A stretch of DNA of 64,000 nt from Caecitellus pseudoparvulus. Lineage: Eukaryota; Bigyra: Bicosoecida. Positions within the stretch are counted from its first letter, which is position 1, and each line of letters starts with the position of its first letter. Both the position numbers and the translations under genes were made by a program. This document shows, piece after piece, positions 58,632-64,000 of the stretch. Where the stretch lies: assembly GCA_965644315.1 (NCBI GenBank), contig CBFFRQ010000069.1, positions 1,240,001-1,304,000 on the forward strand, read 5' to 3'. The notes beneath the pieces were generated by a model. That model was not told the DNA's origin, did not search any database, and saw only the letters and a list, made by a program, of their open reading frames with translations.

Positions 58632-61600
58632 ATGCTCCGCCAAGCCTCGGCTTCGGGGTACTCGGTGTCGTTTTCCCCACTTGCCCCGCCTGAAGAGCAG
58701 CCACGTCCAGCCACAGAGGAGAGCTGGCACCGGGAAGGAGGGGTGGGGCCGGACCCGTCCATGGAGTCGCCTGCACCACTGCACCCTGACCTGGGCCGAG
58801 GTGCCTCAGCAAGCAGCATGACGCAGCAAATGCCGGTCATTGCCACTCAGGAAACCCAGGTCAGGAGCAGCAGCGACCTCTTCCGCCAGCCCAGCACAGG
58901 CATGCCACACGACATGCACCAGCCTCCTGACCTCTCGAAGATACCGGCGCCCACTTCACGGGGTGCTGGAGTGAGTTATGGGACGCTTGCTGCCGCGAGC
59001 ACGCATCACAGATCCGCGTCTCGAGGCCGGGTCGGCTCAGGCCAGGCACGCGAGACGTTCTACTTCCAGCGCTGGCTGGATGTGCTGACAGACCCCAGCC
59101 TGACAGAAGCTGAAGTCGCGAGCCAGCTTCTCAGCTTGGGGGATGACTTCGAACAGGCAGCAAGCCACTTTATGCGGGTACTGTGCGTTTCGAGGCGAAA
59201 CGCCGATCCTCCACGCAAGCACTTGGTTTGCGCTGCCACGCTCCGCAGGGTGTTAGAGCGCTTCCTTCCTGACAGCATGCAAACTTTGAGTGACTTTGAG
59301 ATCAAGGAGGGCCTTGCGGGCGGACGCAAGTATGCCATTCAGAGCATCCTCTTCAAGTTCGCCGTGGCCGACGTGCACAGCCGGAGCAAGCTGTACGGGA
59401 CGGACCAGTACGCAGGGAACATCCGCGTGAGCAAAGTGGCCGCCCACGAACTGAAAGCTGCCAACGCCATCAGCAGGTGTGGTGTGCCTCACATTCACGT
59501 ACCCATGATGGCGCTGCTGGACTACCTTGGCTTCCGAGTCTTCGCAGTTGTGCAACTTCCCATTCACAACGACACGACTCACATCGGTGGCAGCAGTGAC
59601 TCGGGGGTGACTGTGAGGCAGCCCCACAGTGATCCAAAAGCGACAGCCCTACTGCAAGAAGTGGCCTGGGCCCTTAACGTGCAGGAGCACACCGTGTACC
59701 CGCGTGGCGGGGGGGAGCCGGTGTCGGTCATCGGCCCCTTTGACTTGGAAGTGCACGCCATTCCAAGAGACCCACCCCCCATCGACGGCACCCCTGACAA
59801 GACGTACATGCTGCTGGATTTGGCCCGCATGATGCCACCGGACTGCATCCCGGCGCACGCACCCCAACCGTGCGATGAGACCGCCTCCGACCTGGTGCCA
59901 CCCACACCGCACGATCTGCCGGTGACGAGGCCGAGCCTCACATCCATGCTGAGTTCATACACACAGCGAAGTGCCCCACATTCCCCCTGGAGTCCCCCCG
60001 GCCAGCCTGCGCCGGCAGACTCCACCCAGACTCCCACTAGCTCAGCGGCAGCACAGTCACCCCGGGCCAGGCGGCAAGCCGGTGAGGCTCGGCCAGAGCA
60101 AGGCCAGCAGCTGTCCAACCTGCTGAGACCAGAACTCGTGCACATTGCGCCGTGCGCGGTGTGCTCCGACGCTATGTTCAAGATCACTACCCCCCTGCGC
60201 AGCGCAGTGCCGTATGACCCCACATCCACGCAGGGCCTGCCACAGCTGCAGCATGCCCTGCACAACGTGCTCATTCCTGCTGTCGCTGCGCACATGGACC
60301 GAATGGCTGGGGTCTTGCAGCCCATGAACCTTCCCTTCGGGCCCTACGTGCAGTTCCGACAGTCCGGCGGCGTGGGGCGGGGTCACGGCTTGCTGTTTAC
60401 GTCCGCGCTCGTGCACTCGTACGGCGTGAACATCCGGCACATGGGCAGGGTGTACGCTGCTGCCAAGAGCACGTCAGCGCGACGCCTGCTCCTCAGTGAA
60501 ATGGTGGCGCGCACGCTGAAAGCCAACTTGATCACCAAGCTGCAGTGCACGCAGCGGAAGACGACGGTGAGCCAGATGGGCGGCGTCACCCACGAGCTGA
60601 AGCGCATTGCCCTCATGCACTTCTTCTCAGTGCTGTCAGACACACCCCAGGCAGGGAACGCGCGGGGAGAGCGCTTTGCTGCCGCCCTGCATGCCAAGTT
60701 TCCCGGCCTTCCCCCTGTCTCCAAGTGCCTGGAGGACTACCGCGCATTCAAGCAGATGGTGGACGTGCGGGGGGCGCTGGAACGGTGCTGCCTCCTGTCA
60801 GGGGTGCAGTTGGCTGAGCACTTGCAAGAAGCGCTGGTGAGCGGAAAGGACACGGCACTCGTTGGCGACACGGCCTCTGCCGCCGTGAGGCAATCGGGGG
60901 CTGGCGCTGTGCGTTTCGTCGTGAGGGTGCGCCGGCTGCAGCTACCCTTCGTGAACGCATTTACTGGTCGTGTCATGCAGCAGGTGTGGCGAGTCCTGCG
61001 CAGCATTGAGGATGGCTCTGCGGAGGCAGAGGACACGTGGGCAGGCGCCATCAACGTCTCAGAAATCGAGGCAGAGGCTTTGGAGTACTTGCGCGCACAC
61101 GCGGGGTACCCCCTGACCTGGATCCTTGTGGCACAGGTGTACGTCATGAAGGCTTGGATCGTGCAGCGGCAGGCACAAGCGGCGGCAGGTGCTGACCGCA
61201 CGGCGGCAGCTCGGCGGGAAATGGCGGCTGGGTCAGCGCGGGATGCCACCAGCGATATGGCGCTGGGGAACTTGGCCACTGACCCCCAGGACACCATGAC
61301 CTTTCACCAGCCAACGCTGCACCATGCATTCGTCTTGCTCTGGATTGCTGCGACGCACCAGCTCAAGGACGGCGCTCAGTTCATCTCGCCACTCACCTGC
61401 CCGGACCCAGCCACGACTCCAGCACGGCCACGTGCCTCCGCCGCGTCAGGCAGTTTGGCGTGGCAGCCTGAGTGGGAAGACATGCTCAAAGCCACCCTCG
61501 CAGACTGGGGCGTGCCCTGGCCAGCCCTCATTGCGCAGGGGGCTGCCTTGGCAGCAGACTGGGCTGGCGCTCACGCCGCACCTCAACCCACCCAACGCGC

Positions 61601-62783
61601 CGCCCAGCAGCCAAGCGCGGCCCAGGAGCTGCCACCCTGTGCCAGCATGCACTCTCCTGCGACAGTGCTCGCTGCCCGGCGCGAGGTCGCCCTGCGCCTC
61701 GTGCGCACCTTGGCCTTGGTGCTGCGGGGACTTCTCGCGGCGCCCGCGGAGGTGCCCCGCATGGGCCCATGGGTCCCCTGCCAACGGGTCATCCGCACAA
61801 GCACTCACCAAGCCTCTCTCTTTGCATGGCCATGGCTGCTTCATAGAACATACTTTCTGTTGGCAGACACGCTGCACCAGTTCCCTTCCGCGGTGACGGA
61901 AGGTGGGCGCCGCCTGCCCCATGACGTGCGACAAGCCAGCAAGCTCGTGCGAGCCAACGAGCGACGGCGAAGGTGGATGGAACTCACCACTCGGTACCTG
62001 ATGCACGTAACAAACCCCTTGCAAGTGGCCATGCTGCTCATGCTGGCAGTCTGGGGTGTCACCATGTCCATTGTCATGGAGTCCCTCGCAGAAGATGTAC
62101 CGTGGTTCAGCTTGGGCACGGACCACAACCAGGACGAGTACACACTGCTGCAGATCCCCCTAACACTGCAACATGTCTTGAGCCTCCTGAGCCTGGTGGG
62201 CCTGCTCTTTCTCTTCTCCAGCACGCTGCGTCGGGATCCGAGACAAGAGTACCTCCTGTACTACGGGTCGTGGACCAGCCCCGCCAACACCATGCCCGCC
62301 TCCGTCGCAGCGGAGACGTACATCGACGCTCTGGTGCAGTTCCACACTCGGCGTTCGGTGGATGGAGGCGGCCCATCCAACATGTCCTTCACCGACGCGC
62401 ACACTGGGCAAGCAGCCGCTGACACACATGGCGGCAGCGCTGCTAGCCCCCACCACCAGGGCGAGGACCACGTGCCTGCTGTCACAACACCCCAGCGTGC
62501 ACATGCCGCCCTGCACAACCCTGCCGCGTACTCGTGGGGGCTAGGCAGCTGGGGTTCCTCTGCACCCTCACAGGATGTGGCGGATGGTGCAGTGGACGGC
62601 GAGCTGCATGCTTGGAAACAGCTGCCGTTCACCGCTTGCTACCCGGCAGAGGCGTACGACTGGGCCAGCATAGTCCCAGGCAGCGAAGCCAGTGCTTCCT
62701 TGCAGGACGGCGATGCGCCAGAGTCCCCTGAAGCGGACACGTGCGCCTCGTCTAGCACCAGCTCAGCGAGCCCCCAGTCGTGA
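58632..62783 (+). CDS. CLU (clustered mitochondria)-like protein with two C-terminal TM helices
   Basis: This is an intronless ORF of 1383 aa. After a disordered N-terminus, YFQRWLDVLTDPSLTEAEVA (about 144) starts a CLU-like region. The core spans about 233-402: GRKYAIQSILFKFAV, YAGNIRVSKVAAHELKAAN, ALLDYLGFRVFAVVQLP, then FDLEVHAIPRDPPPIDGTPD and YMLLDLARMMPP. LLRPELV (about 496) and LVHSYGVNIRHMGRVYAAAK (about 592), followed by EMVARTLKANLI, also fit. CLU proteins are cytosolic RNA-binding factors controlling mitochondrial distribution and nuclear-encoded mitochondrial mRNAs. Unusually, two hydrophobic helices occur near 1130-1152 and 1179-1199, suggesting a membrane-tethered form. TPR repeats, usual at the CLU C-terminus, are not evident. 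It converges with the AAA gene, 29 bp apart. Confidence 0.8.
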   Translation: MLRQASASGYSVSFSPLAPPEEQPRPATEESWHREGGVGPDPSMESPAPLHPDLGRGASASSMTQQMPVIATQETQVRSSSDLFRQPSTGMPHDMHQPPDLSKIPAPTSRGAGVSYGTLAAASTHHRSASRGRVGSGQARETFYFQRWLDVLTDPSLTEAEVASQLLSLGDDFEQAASHFMRVLCVSRRNADPPRKHLVCAATLRRVLERFLPDSMQTLSDFEIKEGLAGGRKYAIQSILFKFAVADVHSRSKLYGTDQYAGNIRVSKVAAHELKAANAISRCGVPHIHVPMMALLDYLGFRVFAVVQLPIHNDTTHIGGSSDSGVTVRQPHSDPKATALLQEVAWALNVQEHTVYPRGGGEPVSVIGPFDLEVHAIPRDPPPIDGTPDKTYMLLDLARMMPPDCIPAHAPQPCDETASDLVPPTPHDLPVTRPSLTSMLSSYTQRSAPHSPWSPPGQPAPADSTQTPTSSAAAQSPRARRQAGEARPEQGQQLSNLLRPELVHIAPCAVCSDAMFKITTPLRSAVPYDPTSTQGLPQLQHALHNVLIPAVAAHMDRMAGVLQPMNLPFGPYVQFRQSGGVGRGHGLLFTSALVHSYGVNIRHMGRVYAAAKSTSARRLLLSEMVARTLKANLITKLQCTQRKTTVSQMGGVTHELKRIALMHFFSVLSDTPQAGNARGERFAAALHAKFPGLPPVSKCLEDYRAFKQMVDVRGALERCCLLSGVQLAEHLQEALVSGKDTALVGDTASAAVRQSGAGAVRFVVRVRRLQLPFVNAFTGRVMQQVWRVLRSIEDGSAEAEDTWAGAINVSEIEAEALEYLRAHAGYPLTWILVAQVYVMKAWIVQRQAQAAAGADRTAAARREMAAGSARDATSDMALGNLATDPQDTMTFHQPTLHHAFVLLWIAATHQLKDGAQFISPLTCPDPATTPARPRASAASGSLAWQPEWEDMLKATLADWGVPWPALIAQGAALAADWAGAHAAPQPTQRAAQQPSAAQELPPCASMHSPATVLAARREVALRLVRTLALVLRGLLAAPAEVPRMGPWVPCQRVIRTSTHQASLFAWPWLLHRTYFLLADTLHQFPSAVTEGGRRLPHDVRQASKLVRANERRRRWMELTTRYLMHVTNPLQVAMLLMLAVWGVTMSIVMESLAEDVPWFSLGTDHNQDEYTLLQIPLTLQHVLSLLSLVGLLFLFSSTLRRDPRQEYLLYYGSWTSPANTMPASVAAETYIDALVQFHTRRSVDGGGPSNMSFTDAHTGQAAADTHGGSAASPHHQGEDHVPAVTTPQRAHAALHNPAAYSWGLGSWGSSAPSQDVADGAVDGELHAWKQLPFTACYPAEAYDWASIVPGSEASASLQDGDAPESPEADTCASSSTSSASPQS

Positions 62784-62812
62784 CGCACCAGCGCAGGGTT
62801 TTCAGTGCACCT

Positions 62813-63997
62813 TTACGAAGACGCGGCAGCGTTCCCCAGCATGGCTTTGTTCCCGGCCCCACGCGCGCTGGCAAAATGCTGCAGCTCATCCATGCTCGCC
62901 TGCATGGCGTTCCTGCCGTCTGCGAGTTGGGACCGACAGATGGGTCGTACTCGTCGCAGTGCGGCTTCGAAGTGGGCCTGGGAAACCTGCAGGCGCGGGG
63001 CTGGGCTGGAGGACACCCGTGCCAAGTGCTCCCGCACTGCCCCCATGCCGGCCTCCCTGCACACGCCCTCCAGCTCCGCGCCGGTGTACCACTCCGTACG
63101 AGCTGCAATGCTTGGCAAGTCAACGTCCTCCCCCAACACCATGCCCTTGCCGCGTGTGTACAAGTGCAGCACAGCCACCCTTGCCTCCGCGTCTGGGGGG
63201 CCCACCAACACCCTGCGCTCCAGGCGCCCCGGGCGCAACAGAGCAGCGTCCAGCAGGTGTGGCATGTTCGTGCAGGCAACGACTAGCACGCCAGGACACG
63301 CTTCAACTCCGTCCATTTCGGTGAGCAGTGTGGTCAGGATGCCGCTCGTCGCGCTGTTGCCGCCGCTCGACCCACGAGCACCCACGAGCGCGTCGGCCTC
63401 GTCCAGGAAGACTATGGCTGGGGCAGCCTGCCTGGCCAGGCGGAACACCTCCCGGACTGTCCGCTCTGACTCTCCAACATACGCGCTCACGATGTCTGCC
63501 CCAGACAGCGAGAAGAAGGCTGCTTTGCTGCTGTGTGCGGCTGCGTGTACGAGGGTGGTCTTGGCACAGCCGGGGGGGCCAAACAACAGCACCCCCCGAG
63601 GCGGACTGATGCCCAGCCGCTCAAACGCCTCCGGGTGTGCAAAAGGCCACACGATGCTGTGCTGCAGCGTCGCCTTCACGTCCGCGTACCCAGCGATGTC
63701 CGACCACTCGACGCGACGCGGCGCAGATGTGAAGGCGGCAATGTGAGAAGGCGGCACGATGGACCGGGCCCGCTGCAGGTTCGCCACACTCACTGAAACT
63801 GCCAACGACTGCAAGCTGTCGTGACCATCCTCCACGCTGCACTGGCAGGCCGCTGCCAGCGCAAGGCGGCAAAGCAACCGCAGGTCTCTGCGCTGGTACC
63901 CGACGAGGTCTGCCGCCAGCGCCTGTACGCTGGCGGCAGGGGGGCACGCGCTGCCCAGGATGGCTTGGATGAATCCAGCTCGACACGCTTGGTCCAT
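62813..63997 (-). CDS. AFG2B/SPATA5L1-type AAA ATPase, 5' part outside window
   Basis: The visible 394 residues hold the end of a first AAA module (DLVGYQRRDLRLLCRLALA) and a complete second one. Walker A is LLFGPPGCAKTT, then SGADIVSAYVGESERTVREV, Walker B IVFLDEADALVGAR, sensor 1 VVACTNMPHLLDAAL, arginine-finger region LLRPGRLERRV, and the sensor 2 region WYTGAELEGVCREAG. GCAKT with SGAD..S.YVG.SE is closest to SPATA5L1 (AFG2B), a partner of SPATA5 in cytosolic 60S ribosome maturation; NVL and Cdc48 are less likely. The Met at 63997 is simply the first in view, and the first AAA module must extend past the right edge. All catalytic residues of this module are intact. Confidence 0.8.
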   Translation of the reverse strand: MDQACRAGFIQAILGSACPPAASVQALAADLVGYQRRDLRLLCRLALAAACQCSVEDGHDSLQSLAVSVSVANLQRARSIVPPSHIAAFTSAPRRVEWSDIAGYADVKATLQHSIVWPFAHPEAFERLGISPPRGVLLFGPPGCAKTTLVHAAAHSSKAAFFSLSGADIVSAYVGESERTVREVFRLARQAAPAIVFLDEADALVGARGSSGGNSATSGILTTLLTEMDGVEACPGVLVVACTNMPHLLDAALLRPGRLERRVLVGPPDAEARVAVLHLYTRGKGMVLGEDVDLPSIAARTEWYTGAELEGVCREAGMGAVREHLARVSSSPAPRLQVSQAHFEAALRRVRPICRSQLADGRNAMQASMDELQHFASARGAGNKAMLGNAAASS

Positions 63998-64000
63998 GGG

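Noticed and set aside
56090-58812. One large receptor gene joining the cysteine-rich fragment to the 56-57 kb membrane helices
   Set aside because: The two are separated by duplicated segment B and by a region with no connecting frame, and the downstream protein has its own plausible ATG.
1-64000. tRNA, rRNA, CRISPR arrays or complete transposons
   Set aside because: No cloverleaf with conserved tRNA boxes, no rRNA stretch, no spaced repeat array and no transposase or terminal-repeat pair was visible on either strand.

Overview
The window is a compact, GC-rich piece of a eukaryotic nuclear genome, most likely from a unicellular flagellate (an alga or a heterotrophic protist; I cannot name the lineage). 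The evidence is eukaryote-only genes (NELF-A, SNW1/SKIP, Sec63, an ankyrin-class II HDAC, a CLU-like protein, an AFG2-type AAA ATPase, a polycystin-like receptor), short spliceosomal introns that restore reading frames and family alignments, and no operons. I infer 25 protein genes. Many have no intron even at 10 kb length; the introns I could place are about 52-87 nt, and 11 of 19 start GTGCGT or GTACGT.

Layout. 1-6.7 kb: a RecQ-family protein that has lost its helicase motifs overlaps tail-to-tail with a two-exon NELF-A gene; an unrecognised 902-aa protein shares NELF-A's upstream region. 7-18.3 kb: a 3587-aa secreted/membrane protein with EGF-like and GPS regions and polycystin-1-like membrane segments, then an organellar bL21 gene whose first coding exon is only ATG. 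18.9-27.2 kb: a small two-TM protein, an LRR protein, a five-exon GUCD1 gene, a five-exon tetraspan protein and a four-exon RNA ligase. 27.2-42.4 kb: three minus-strand genes: a 3362-aa C2/IQ protein with four modules like the dynein heavy-chain stalk base and a 1.5-kb internal tandem duplication, SNW1, and the ankyrin-HDAC. 42.6-52.2 kb: Sec63, a Skp1/BTB-like protein, an ankyrin protein, an SDR39U1-type epimerase and a single-pass membrane protein. 52.5-58.6 kb: poorly conserved genes, two copies of a dispersed duplicated segment and a truncated cysteine-rich receptor fragment. 58.6-64 kb: a CLU-like protein with two C-terminal TM helices, and the 3' part of an AFG2B/SPATA5L1-type ATPase running off the right edge.

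Genes largely alternate in strand, giving convergent pairs with spacers from -24 to about 140 bp and divergent pairs with short shared upstream regions. Two recurring non-coding words stand out: TGCGGAAWTT close upstream of many start codons, and a short TGCATT/AATGCA palindrome between convergent genes. Both are read by eye and need a statistical test.

Exon structures are my inference from frame, splice-site and family-alignment agreement. No transcript data or searches were available.
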